Shown: positions 1 to 6,868, numbered from the stretch's first letter. The stretch is DNA of 9,525 nucleotides from an uncultured Clostridia bacterium (GCA_946011705.1 CAMGCA010000058.1:1-9525); one strand, 5' to 3'. Program-made: numbers and translations. The notes: generated by a model not told the origin, from the sequence alone.

Positions 1-51
1 GCTCCTTTGGAAAGCACAGTGGTACTTCCTGCTTGTAGTTTAATTTTATTC

Positions 52-64
52 ATCCCGAAGGGAT
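52..64. other. Small perfect hairpin in the upstream intergenic region
   Basis: ATCCC (52-56) pairs with GGGAT (60-64) around a GAA loop; read on the minus strand the loop is TTC. No T-run follows on either strand, so it does not look like an intrinsic terminator. It lies just before the AATTG palindromic repeat and may belong to the same intergenic element. The rest of 1-51 is AT-rich with stops in all three forward frames by about position 132. I could not recognise the C-terminus of an upstream gene such as rsmH in it. Confidence 0.4.
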
Positions 65-68
65 ACCA

Positions 69-102
69 CAATTGTCAATTGTTCATTGTTAATTGTCAAT
101 TG
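69..102. repeat. Palindromic AATTG-type intergenic repeat
   Basis: The 12-mer AATTGTCAATTG occurs exactly at 70-81 and 91-102, a 21-bp period. Each copy is itself nearly palindromic because CAATTG is a palindrome. The whole segment 69-102 can also fold into one stem of 13 positions, 69-81 against 90-102, with a T-T mismatch at 75/96, a G-U pair at 81/90 and an 8-nt loop (82-89). TTTTT follows at 110-114 after an 8-nt gap. A weak terminator for an upstream gene is therefore possible, but the AT-only stem and the gap argue against it. The AT-rich character contrasts with the GC-rich genes and suggests a dispersed intergenic repeat. That it is multi-copy is inference. Confidence 0.55.
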
Positions 103-167
103 AATTCCCTTTTTGCTGAGCAAATCCGATAAGCACAAAACTTTAAGTCCGAAAGGAAGTCATCTCC

Positions 168-612
168 ATGAGTCAGAAACCGAAAATCCAATATGTTGGT
201 CAGTTTTACATTCATGGAAGCGAGGCCCGCCAGCTGGAGCTTCAGGAAAAGAAGAAGCAGGCAAAAAGCAAACTCCCTCTGGAGCGGCTGCGGAAAATTG
301 AGGTTGTCTATCTGGACCCGGTGGCGATCTTCGGCATCGTCACGGCTCTCGTGATGCGGACGGGACGACTGGAAGGAATATCGGGTCATGTCCAACTACG
401 TCTCCCGGCTGAACAGCGAGAACGCCGAGCTGCAGGCCGATTACCGCTCCCAGTACGATCTGGAGGACATTCGTATCAAGGCCCAAGCCCTGGGCATGGT
501 TCCCAAGTCGGACTTGGAAGTCCGGACGGTGTACGTCACGATTCCGCAGCCCGAGCCGGAGATGACCTGGCTGGAGGAGCTCCAGTGGTTCCTCAGCGGC
601 CTGTTTGCATAA
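168..612 (+). pseudogene. ftsL: FtsL-like cell division protein, frameshifted
   Basis: This gene sits directly before the class B PBP, the usual place of ftsL, whose product is a small bitopic protein that recruits and activates FtsW and the septal PBP. The start ATG at 168 has a good Shine-Dalgarno (AAGGAAG, 153-159). The first frame gives about 63 residues: a charged cytoplasmic tail rich in Lys/Glu/Gln, then a hydrophobic run starting DPVAIFGIVTALVM (residues 50-63). After about position 356 this frame becomes Gly/Pro/Arg-rich nonsense up to a stop at 644. The sensible continuation lies in the +1 frame, from about 364 to the TAA at 610-612. It reads DDWKEYRV, then a coiled-coil-like stretch (SNYVSRLNSENAELQADY), then an IRIKAQALGMVP segment typical of the FtsL C-terminus. 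The net change is +1 or -2 (mod 3). The hydrophobic run is only about 12 residues, so a small deletion inside the membrane helix is the likeliest cause. A sequencing or assembly error cannot be excluded. The composite product would be about 147 residues. Confidence 0.75.
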
Positions 613-636
613 TCGGTCACCGGCCCCATACAATGA

Positions 637-645
637 TGATATAAG
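637..645 (+). promoter_or_regulatory. Candidate extended -10 promoter before the PBP gene
   Basis: TGATATAAG at 637-645 matches the extended -10 pattern TGnTATAAT with one mismatch at the last base. No convincing -35 box lies 16-18 bp upstream (TCACCG at 617-622 matches only weakly), which is tolerable for an extended -10 element. A start about 7 nt downstream would fall near 652, putting the 648-684 hairpin at the very 5' end of the transcript. It would give the PBP gene a promoter independent of the broken ftsL. The call rests on pattern match only. Confidence 0.35.
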
Positions 646-647
646 CT

Positions 648-684
648 GCGATGGGCGGCGAGGGTTTCCCTTGCTGCCCATTGT
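648..684 (+). other. Long GC-rich hairpin in the ftsL-PBP spacer
   Basis: Bases 648-664 pair with 668-684 around a TTT loop: 17 consecutive pairs, of which five are G-U if read as + strand RNA. The core GGGCGGCGAGGG/CCCTTGCTGCCC is strong. The 3' side runs into TTGTT (681-685) and then GGC, a poor U-tract, so at most it would be a leaky terminator or attenuator. A competing 5-bp hairpin, CATTG-TTGG-CAATG (679-692), shares its 3' arm. Because it lies just downstream of the candidate promoter, a 5' stabilising structure or an RNase processing site are alternatives. The PBP Shine-Dalgarno lies outside the stem. Confidence 0.6.
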
Positions 685-694
685 TGGCAATGTC

Positions 695-707
695 AGGGGG
701 GCGGAGG
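695..707 (+). promoter_or_regulatory. Ribosome binding site fixing the PBP start at 708
   Basis: A purine-rich AGGGGGGCGGAGG block ends directly at ATG 708. The AGGGG part (695-699) gives a normal spacing of about 8 nt. In-frame ATGs at 651 and 690 have no Shine-Dalgarno, and 651 is buried in the hairpin stem. This favours 708 as the true start. Confidence 0.65.
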
Positions 708-3029
708 ATGGAAAAGAAGTATGACCGGCTGCGGCTCAACACAGGACAGCACAGGCGGGTGATGCTGGCGGCGCTGGTGCTGGGCTTTGCGGCATTCCTG
801 CCGGTGGGAGCGCGGCTGTATGGCCTGATGATCCGGGACTATGATTATTACGCGAATCTCGCTCTGCGCAATCAGACCCGCACCACCTCGGTCATGGCCC
901 GGCGGGGGGACATCTTTGACCGGAATATGGAGCTGCTGGCGTCCTCGGTGACGGTGGAGAACGTGTATCTGGACCCCCACGAACTAAAGCAGTCCAAGGC
1001 GGATATTGACGACCTGTCCCGGACGCTGGGGGAAATTCTGGAAAAGGATCCGGCGTGGATTGCGGGGCAGGCCGGGGATACCCGCAAGCGCTATAAGCAG
1101 GTGGGGGCCTCCGTTGACAAGGAAACCGCCGGGAAAATCCGGGACTACATCAATTCGAAAAGCATTTCCGGCATCCATCTGGAGCCCACCTCCAAGCGGG
1201 TGTACCCGCAAAGCAGCCTTGCTGCCCAGGTCATCGGCTTTACCAATTCCTCCGGCGACGGTTGCGAGGGGGTGGAGGCCGCCTATGATGGATTTCTCTC
1301 TGGTAGGACGGGCCGGGTCATCACAACCAAGGGCAACAATGAGATGGATATGCCCTTTTCCTATGAGAACTATGTCTCCGCCCGGCAGGGGGACAGCGTG
1401 GTGCTGACGCTGGACGCCACGGTGCAGGCGTGTCTTGAAAAGCGGATGAAGGAGGCTATTGCACGGTATGACGTGCAGAACGGGGCCTTTGGACTGGTGA
1501 TGAACTGCAAGACCGGGGAAATTCTGGCCATGGCCACCCTGGGCAGCTACGATCCCAACAATTACCTGGAAATCGCCGACCCGGAGATAGCGTCGCAGCT
1601 GGAAAATCAGCGCCTGAGTTACCTCTCCCTACAGCCGGACAGCGCGGAATACGCCGACGGGCAGAAAGCCTACACCGAGGCTCTGTCTGCCGCCAGGCTC
1701 AGGCAGTGGCGTAACCGGGTGCTGTCCGACGGCTATGAGCCTGGCTCTACCTTCAAGGTTCTGACCATGGCGGCGGCCCTGGACTGCGGGGCCATCGACC
1801 TCAATACCAGCTTTCACTGTTCCGGCTCGGAGCAGATTCCGGGCCGTGCCCAGCGGCTCCACTGCTGGCGCTCCGCGGGCCACGGGGCGGAGAAAACCCC
1901 TCAGGCCCTGCAAAATTCCTGCAACATCGCCTTTGCCCACATTGCCCTGAAGCTGGGCGGGGAGCGGTTTTATGAGTACATTCAAAAATTCGGAATTCTG
2001 GAAAAAACCGGCATCGATCTGGCAGGGGAAAGCAAAGGCGTGTTTTTTGACAAAGCGCTGGTCACCAACACCGACAAATGGGGCACCGCCTCCCTGACCT
2101 CCGGCTCCTTCGGCCAGACCTTCAAAATCACCCCCTTGCAGCTGGTGCGTGCCATTTCCTCCGTGGTCAACGGCGGCAAATTGCTGGAACCCTACATCGT
2201 TTCAGAAATCATCGATGCCGATGGGAATACCGTCATGCAGGCGGAGCCGACCATCGTTCGGCAGACCATTTCCAAGGAAACCACCGACACCATGCGCACG
2301 CTGATTGAATCCGTGGTCACCGAGGGCACGGCGAAAAACGCCAAGGTGGCGGGCTTTTCCATCGGCGGCAAAACCGGCACCAGCGAGAAAATCGATGTAT
2401 TTGACGAAAACGGCCAGCGGGTGCTGGATAAGATTGTGTCCTTTGTGGGCATCGCGCCTATGGACGATCCGGAGTACATCGTGCTGGTGGCGCTGGACAC
2501 CCCATCCCGCCAGACGGGCATCTACATTTCCGGCGGCGTCATGGCGGCACCCACCGTGGGAGCCGTGATGGCGGACATTCTGCCCTATCTGGGAGTGGAG
2601 CGGCACTATTCCGAGGGGGAAGAACAGGGAAAAGAAATTGTGTTGGAGAAATATATCGACTTGACAGGAAAGGATGCAGCGAGTAAACTAAAAAGAATGG
2701 GTCTGACGGCGCAATTTGTCGGAACCGGGGAAACCGTGACGGCTCAGATCCCCGAACCAGGCCAGGTGGTGCCCGGCGGCAGTCAGGTGCTGCTGTACCT
2801 GGGGCAGACCCCGGCGGAGGAAACCGTGGAGGTTCCGGATTTTGCTGGCATGAACCGCCAGCAGGCCAGCGACGCCGCGGGAAAGCTGGGGCTGTATGTC
2901 CTGGTCACAGGCAACGATGAGGTTTCCATGCAGGTTACCGTGACGGCCCAGAGTGTCCCAAAGGGGGAGAAGGTTCCTGTGGGCACCACGATTACACTGG
3001 AATTCACCGACACAGCGGCACGGGATTGA
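708..3029 (+). CDS. spoVD: Class B penicillin-binding protein (FtsI/SpoVD family) with two PASTA domains
   Basis: This is a D,D-transpeptidase that cross-links septal or spore-cortex peptidoglycan outside the membrane, partnering the FtsW polymerase encoded downstream. From ATG 708 it has 773 residues. Visible in order are a Lys/Arg-rich cytoplasmic tail, a membrane anchor (about residues 18-35) and the dimerisation-domain motif RRGDIFDRN (about 64-72). The transpeptidase domain follows with all three signatures: STFK (catalytic S347, K350), SCN (404-406) and KTGT (555-558). Two PASTA repeats end the protein (about 640-705 and 708-770). An extra stretch of roughly 30-50 residues lies before the STFK motif (about 286-335). 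Two cysteines, C371 and C386, follow the active serine, reminiscent of the redox-sensitive pair in Bacillus SpoVD. The PASTA tail and cysteines favour SpoVD naming, but as the only such PBP in this cluster it may also serve vegetative division (pbpB/ftsI role). The murE start codon lies 22 nt past its stop. Confidence 0.93.
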   Translation: MEKKYDRLRLNTGQHRRVMLAALVLGFAAFLPVGARLYGLMIRDYDYYANLALRNQTRTTSVMARRGDIFDRNMELLASSVTVENVYLDPHELKQSKADIDDLSRTLGEILEKDPAWIAGQAGDTRKRYKQVGASVDKETAGKIRDYINSKSISGIHLEPTSKRVYPQSSLAAQVIGFTNSSGDGCEGVEAAYDGFLSGRTGRVITTKGNNEMDMPFSYENYVSARQGDSVVLTLDATVQACLEKRMKEAIARYDVQNGAFGLVMNCKTGEILAMATLGSYDPNNYLEIADPEIASQLENQRLSYLSLQPDSAEYADGQKAYTEALSAARLRQWRNRVLSDGYEPGSTFKVLTMAAALDCGAIDLNTSFHCSGSEQIPGRAQRLHCWRSAGHGAEKTPQALQNSCNIAFAHIALKLGGERFYEYIQKFGILEKTGIDLAGESKGVFFDKALVTNTDKWGTASLTSGSFGQTFKITPLQLVRAISSVVNGGKLLEPYIVSEIIDADGNTVMQAEPTIVRQTISKETTDTMRTLIESVVTEGTAKNAKVAGFSIGGKTGTSEKIDVFDENGQRVLDKIVSFVGIAPMDDPEYIVLVALDTPSRQTGIYISGGVMAAPTVGAVMADILPYLGVERHYSEGEEQGKEIVLEKYIDLTGKDAASKLKRMGLTAQFVGTGETVTAQIPEPGQVVPGGSQVLLYLGQTPAEETVEVPDFAGMNRQQASDAAGKLGLYVLVTGNDEVSMQVTVTAQSVPKGEKVPVGTTITLEFTDTAARD

Positions 3030-3051
3030 CCGTGCCCGGGAGGATTTGAAT

Positions 3052-4503
3052 ATGAAGCTGAGAGAATTATTGAGAGATATTGCGGTTTTGGCGTGTAATG
3101 CGGATCTGGAAGCGGATATCACCGCCATTTGCTACGACTCCCGGAAGGCGGAGCCAGGCTGCCTGTTTGTGGCGGTGACCGGCTTTGCCGCCGACGGCAA
3201 TCGGTTTATGCCCATTGCTATGGAAAAGGGAGCCGCAGCGGTGGTCACTGCCAAAAAGCCCGCCAGGGACATTCCCTATATACTGGAAGAGTCCGACCGG
3301 CTGGCGCTGGCGCTGCTGGGCTGCAATTTCTATGGCCGCCCCGCAGAGTCCATGACCATGATCGGTATTACCGGCACCAACGGCAAAACCTCCTCCACCT
3401 TGCTTCTCAAGCAGGTGCTGGAAAAGACCCTGGGCGCAAAAGTGGGCCTTGTCGGCACCATGGCGAACATGATCGGCGAGGAAATCATCCCCACGGAGCG
3501 CACCACTCCGGAGAGCCTGGATTTGCAGGCACTGTTCGCCCGGATGCGGGATTCCGGCTGCACCCATGTGGTCATGGAGGTGTCCAGCCACGCCCTGACA
3601 TTGGAGCGTGTGGGCGGTATCCACTTTGATGTCGCGGCTTTCACCAACCTGACGGAGGATCATTTGGACTTCCACAAGACCATGGATGCCTACTGTGAGG
3701 CCAAGGCAGAACTGTTCCGCCGCTGTGATAAAGCGGTTGTCAACGCTGACGACGGCTATGCGGGCCGGATTTTGGCGGCTGCCGCCTGCCCGGTGCTGAC
3801 GACTTCTGTAATCACCAAAGAGGGCCTTCACGCGGAAAATGTGGAGCTGCACGCCGAGGGCATTTTCTTCACGGCGGTTTACGAAGGGGAGCGGGAGCAG
3901 GTCAGTCTGCCCATTCCCGGCAGGTTCACGGTGTACAACGCCCTGACGGTGCTGGGCGTTGCCCGTCAGCTGGGCATCTCCCTTCACGACTGCGCTCAGG
4001 CCTTGCGAACTGCCGAAGGGGTCAAGGGCCGGGTAGAGGTGGTTCCCACCCCGGGTACGCCCTACAGCGTGCTCATCGACTACGCCCATACCCCCGACGG
4101 ACTGGAAAACGTCCTGCGATCTGTCCGGGATTTCTGCAAGGGCCGCCTGATTTCCGTCTTCGGCTGCGGCGGCGACCGGGACCCCATGAAGCGGCCCATT
4201 ATGGGCAAAATCGGCGTGGAACTGTCGGATATCGCCATTATCACCTCCGACAATCCCCGCACGGAAAACCCCATGGCCATCATCGAAGATATCCTGAAAG
4301 GGGTAAAACCGGAATTTGGGGAATATATTGTTATGGAAGACCGCCGCAAGGCCATCAGATACGCTATGGACATTGCGGAAAAAAATGATATAATTGTCCT
4401 GGCAGGCAAAGGACACGAAACCTATCAGGACATCGGCGGGCAGAAGCATCACCTGGACGAGCGGGAGGAAGTTGCTGCCCACCTGAAGGAATTGAGGATT
4501 TAA
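3052..4503 (+). CDS. murE: UDP-MurNAc-L-Ala-D-Glu:meso-diaminopimelate ligase MurE
   Basis: This cytoplasmic ATP-dependent Mur ligase adds the third residue of the peptidoglycan stem peptide. From ATG 3052 it has 483 residues, normal for the family. The start is set by GGGAGG (3038-3043), 8 nt upstream; an in-frame extension back to 2953 would overlap the PBP gene and has no support. The N-terminal domain carries the DSR uridine-binding motif. The central ATPase domain has the P-loop GTNGKT (G108-T113) and a lysine in EAKAELF (K218) at the position expected to be carbamylated. The C-terminal domain has DYAHTPDGLE, GCGGDRDP and DNPR (400-403). In the family DNPR marks enzymes specific for meso-diaminopimelate rather than lysine, so the wall is predicted to be of the DAP type. 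The 3' end contains a promoter-like sequence (4367-4394) and the Shine-Dalgarno of murF. Confidence 0.97.
   Translation: MKLRELLRDIAVLACNADLEADITAICYDSRKAEPGCLFVAVTGFAADGNRFMPIAMEKGAAAVVTAKKPARDIPYILEESDRLALALLGCNFYGRPAESMTMIGITGTNGKTSSTLLLKQVLEKTLGAKVGLVGTMANMIGEEIIPTERTTPESLDLQALFARMRDSGCTHVVMEVSSHALTLERVGGIHFDVAAFTNLTEDHLDFHKTMDAYCEAKAELFRRCDKAVVNADDGYAGRILAAAACPVLTTSVITKEGLHAENVELHAEGIFFTAVYEGEREQVSLPIPGRFTVYNALTVLGVARQLGISLHDCAQALRTAEGVKGRVEVVPTPGTPYSVLIDYAHTPDGLENVLRSVRDFCKGRLISVFGCGGDRDPMKRPIMGKIGVELSDIAIITSDNPRTENPMAIIEDILKGVKPEFGEYIVMEDRRKAIRYAMDIAEKNDIIVLAGKGHETYQDIGGQKHHLDEREEVAAHLKELRI
4367..4394 (+). promoter_or_regulatory. Candidate internal sigma-A promoter at the 3' end of murE
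   Basis: TGGACA (4367-4372, five of six matches to TTGACA) is followed after 16 bp by a perfect TATAAT (4389-4394), preceded by TG at 4386-4387 to form a full extended -10. Transcription would start near 4401, about 100 nt before murF. The site lies inside murE codons for a DIAEKNDIIVLAG stretch, so coding constraint could produce it by chance. The ATA isoleucine codon used there is unexpected in such GC-rich DNA. It would give murF and the genes downstream a second promoter. Confidence 0.4.
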
Positions 4504-4504
4504 T

Positions 4505-5857
4505 ATGGCAAAAATTACACTTCGGGACGCCGCCCAGTGGTGCGGCGGAACGGTGGAAGAAAAATACGCGGATGTGGTCTTTGACGGCGCGGGCAACGAT
4601 ACCCGCAGTCTTCAGATGGGTCAGCTGTTCATCGCCCTGCAGGGGGCGCGGGATGGGCATGATTTCATCCCGGCCGCCATGGAGCGGGGGGCGGCAGCGG
4701 TGCTGTGTAGCCGCAAGGTGGGGGACTACCCCGCCATCCTTGTGGGTGACCCTCGCATGGCTCTGGGCGACATCGCCCGGGAAGCCCTGAAGCGCATCGG
4801 CGCCAAGGTGGTGGCGGTTACCGGCTCCGTGGGCAAGAGCACCACCAAGGAGATGATAGCCTCGGTGCTGTCCGGCGCCTTCCGGGTCAGCAGGACCCCG
4901 GCCAATCACAATAACGACATCGGAATGCCCATGGCGATTCTGGATATGCCGGAGGATACCGAGGTGGCGGTGCTGGAAATGGGCATGAACCATTTCCGGG
5001 AGATTGCCTACCTGTCGGGTATTGCCCACCCGGATGTGGCGGTCATCATCAACATCGGCACCATGCACATTGAATTTCTTGGCACGCAGCAGGGCATCCG
5101 GCAGGCAAAGCTGGAAATCCTGGAGGGCATGACTCCCCAGGGAATGCTGCTGCTCAACGGTGACGACACCATGCTGCGGTATCTGGACATGGTTCCCAAG
5201 CAGAGAATCACATACTTTGGCAAAAGCGAGGGCTGCGATGTCCGGGCGCTGGATGTAAGCCAGTCTGAGGGCACCCTCCGCTTTACCGTGGAGGCCGGAC
5301 GGCTGACCTTCCCGGTGGAAATGCAGCTGGAGGGCGAGCACTATGTGGCGGACGCCCTGGCGGCAGTGACCGTGGGGCTGAAGCTGGGGGTTCACCCGGA
5401 CAAGATCCGGCAGCGGCTGGAGTCCTTCCGGAATATGTCCGGGCGGCAGGAGATTTTCCAGGCCAGGGGCTGCACCATCATCAACGACTGCTACAACGCA
5501 GGCCCCGAGTCCATGGCGGCGGCGCTGAATGTACTGGGCAACCGCCCCGGCAGGCACATCGCGGTGCTGGGGGATATGCTGGAGCTTGGAGACTGCGCCC
5601 CGGCGGAACACTATAAGATTGGTCGGATCGCGGCGGAAAAGGCGGACATGGTTTTCGCCTACGGCCCCCATGCCGGGCGGGTTCTGGATGGCACCATCAC
5701 CGGCGGTATGCCGGATACCATGGGCAAAGCCTATGAAAGCCGGGAGGAACTGGCGGCGGCGCTGAACCGGGTGGTAAAACCCGGCGATGTCATCCTGTTC
5801 AAGGCCAGCCGTGGGATGCACCTGGAAAAAGTGCTGGAAGCGTTCCTGAAAGAGTAG
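4505..5857 (+). CDS. murF: UDP-MurNAc-tripeptide:D-alanyl-D-alanine ligase MurF
   Basis: MurF adds D-Ala-D-Ala to the UDP-MurNAc-tripeptide with ATP, finishing the cytoplasmic precursor that MraY uses next. It has 450 residues, the usual family length. The start ATG is one base past the murE stop, with GAGG (4494-4497) inside the end of murE as Shine-Dalgarno, so the two are probably translationally coupled. Visible motifs are the P-loop GSVGKSTTKE (K111; serine where many MurFs have threonine), NNDIGMP (136-142), EMGMNH (158-163), IGTMHIEFLG followed by an AKLEI lysine segment, and NDCYNAGPESM (from N327) in the C-terminal domain. The YNA(G/N)P(E/D)SM form separates MurF from MurC, MurD and MurE. 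No key residue appears to be missing. The spacer to mraY is 19 nt. Confidence 0.96.
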   Translation: MAKITLRDAAQWCGGTVEEKYADVVFDGAGNDTRSLQMGQLFIALQGARDGHDFIPAAMERGAAAVLCSRKVGDYPAILVGDPRMALGDIAREALKRIGAKVVAVTGSVGKSTTKEMIASVLSGAFRVSRTPANHNNDIGMPMAILDMPEDTEVAVLEMGMNHFREIAYLSGIAHPDVAVIINIGTMHIEFLGTQQGIRQAKLEILEGMTPQGMLLLNGDDTMLRYLDMVPKQRITYFGKSEGCDVRALDVSQSEGTLRFTVEAGRLTFPVEMQLEGEHYVADALAAVTVGLKLGVHPDKIRQRLESFRNMSGRQEIFQARGCTIINDCYNAGPESMAAALNVLGNRPGRHIAVLGDMLELGDCAPAEHYKIGRIAAEKADMVFAYGPHAGRVLDGTITGGMPDTMGKAYESREELAAALNRVVKPGDVILFKASRGMHLEKVLEAFLKE

Positions 5858-5876
5858 AGATAACGGAGGACAACTT

Positions 5877-6854
5877 ATGACACGTATTCTGATTACCGGT
5901 GTGGTGGGCTGCGCTCTGAGCTGGGCCCTGGGTCATTTCCTTCTGCCGGTACTGCACGCACTGAAGGCCGGCGCTTCCATCCGGGAGATCGGCCCCACCT
6001 GGCATAACAACAAGACCGGCACCCCTATCATGGGCGGCCTCATGTTCATTTTCGCGTCCATACTGTGTCTTATGGGCAATCTCCCTTCCATGACGGACTA
6101 TTCGGTATTTTTCGTGCTGGTGCTGGGGCTGTGCCATGGCTTCATCGGCTTTCTGGACGACTTCACCAAGATTCGTCACCACCGGAATCTGGGCCTGACC
6201 TCTTTGCAGAAGGCCATGCTGCAAATGGCGGTGTCTGCCCTGTTCCTGTACGCCATGTATAAGGCCGGGGTCATGGATACCCATCTGTACATCCCCTTCT
6301 GGAACAGAAGCTTCGACCTGCACCCCATCGTCTACATTTTCTTCGCCATGTTCGTCATGGTGGGCTGCGTCAATTCCGTGAATCTGACCGATGGCGTGGA
6401 CGGCCTGTCCAGCTCCGTGACGCTGCCGGTGATGGTGTTCTTCACGGCGGCATCCTGCGCCCTGGGGAAATACGATCTGGCGCTGCTTCCCGCGTCTTTA
6501 GTGGGCGGACTGATGGCCTACCTGACCTACAACTGGCACCCCGCCAAAGTGTTCATGGGAGACACCGGCTCGTTGTTTCTGGGGGGCGTGGTCTGCGCCA
6601 TGGCCTTCGCCTTGGAGATGCCCCTGATTCTGATTCTGGTGGGCTTTGTCTATATCTGCGAGACCATGTCGGATATTTTACAGATTTCCTACTTCAAAAT
6701 GACCCACGGCAAGCGCCTGTTCAAGATGGCTCCCATCCACCACCATTTCGAGATGTGCGGCTGGAAGGAAGAAAGAATCGTTCTGAGTTTTGCGGGCGTG
6801 TCGGCGATCATGTGCGTTCTGGCCTGGTTCGGCATATCCGGTTTGATCGGATAA
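5877..6854 (+). CDS. mraY: Phospho-N-acetylmuramoyl-pentapeptide-transferase MraY
   Basis: This integral membrane enzyme transfers phospho-MurNAc-pentapeptide from UDP to undecaprenyl phosphate, making lipid I on the inner face of the membrane. It has 325 residues, typical of Firmicutes and shorter than the proteobacterial form. The start has GGAGG (5865-5869), 7 nt upstream. About ten hydrophobic segments are visible. The family signatures are present: SIREIGPTWHNNKTGTPIMGG near the N-terminus, the Asp pair in LDDFTK (D94-D95), NLTDGVDG (169-176), GDTGSLFLGG, and the terminal HHH motif (H288-H290) before FEMCGWKEE. These Asp and His residues are the known Mg2+/catalytic set of the family. 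In many dcw clusters murD follows mraY; here the next feature is a palindrome and then ftsW. Confidence 0.97.
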   Translation: MTRILITGVVGCALSWALGHFLLPVLHALKAGASIREIGPTWHNNKTGTPIMGGLMFIFASILCLMGNLPSMTDYSVFFVLVLGLCHGFIGFLDDFTKIRHHRNLGLTSLQKAMLQMAVSALFLYAMYKAGVMDTHLYIPFWNRSFDLHPIVYIFFAMFVMVGCVNSVNLTDGVDGLSSSVTLPVMVFFTAASCALGKYDLALLPASLVGGLMAYLTYNWHPAKVFMGDTGSLFLGGVVCAMAFALEMPLILILVGFVYICETMSDILQISYFKMTHGKRLFKMAPIHHHFEMCGWKEERIVLSFAGVSAIMCVLAWFGISGLIG

Positions 6855-6868
6855 AGGAACAAACTGTC

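Noticed and set aside
357..645. Frame-0 continuation of ftsL (to stop at 644) as a real 158-residue protein
   Set aside because: After about codon 63 it is Gly/Pro/Arg/Ala-rich without structure, while the +1 frame carries the family's coiled coil and ALGMVP segment.
648..690. Hairpin before the PBP as a definite intrinsic terminator
   Set aside because: The stem is strong, but the tract after it (TTGTTGGC) is too poor in T for a confident call, so it was listed only as a hairpin.
651..707. Upstream in-frame starts for the PBP (ATG 651 or 690)
   Set aside because: Neither has a Shine-Dalgarno, 651 lies in the hairpin stem, and the extra residues (MGGEGFPCC...) look non-coding. ATG 708 follows a purine-rich ribosome binding site.
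2953..3051. Longer murE start inside the PBP gene
   Set aside because: The extension overlaps PBP coding sequence in another frame and lacks family similarity. ATG 3052 has GGGAGG at proper spacing and gives the normal MurE N-terminus.
3067..4596. Open frame of 509 codons on the minus strand opposite murE
   Set aside because: It is the antisense shadow of a GC-rich gene. The protein is His/Gly/Gln-rich with no recognisable domain, while the + strand encodes a complete MurE.
4364..5821. Open frame of 485 codons on the minus strand opposite murF
   Set aside because: Same reason: low-complexity His/Gly/Arg-rich translation, opposite an intact MurF with all motifs.
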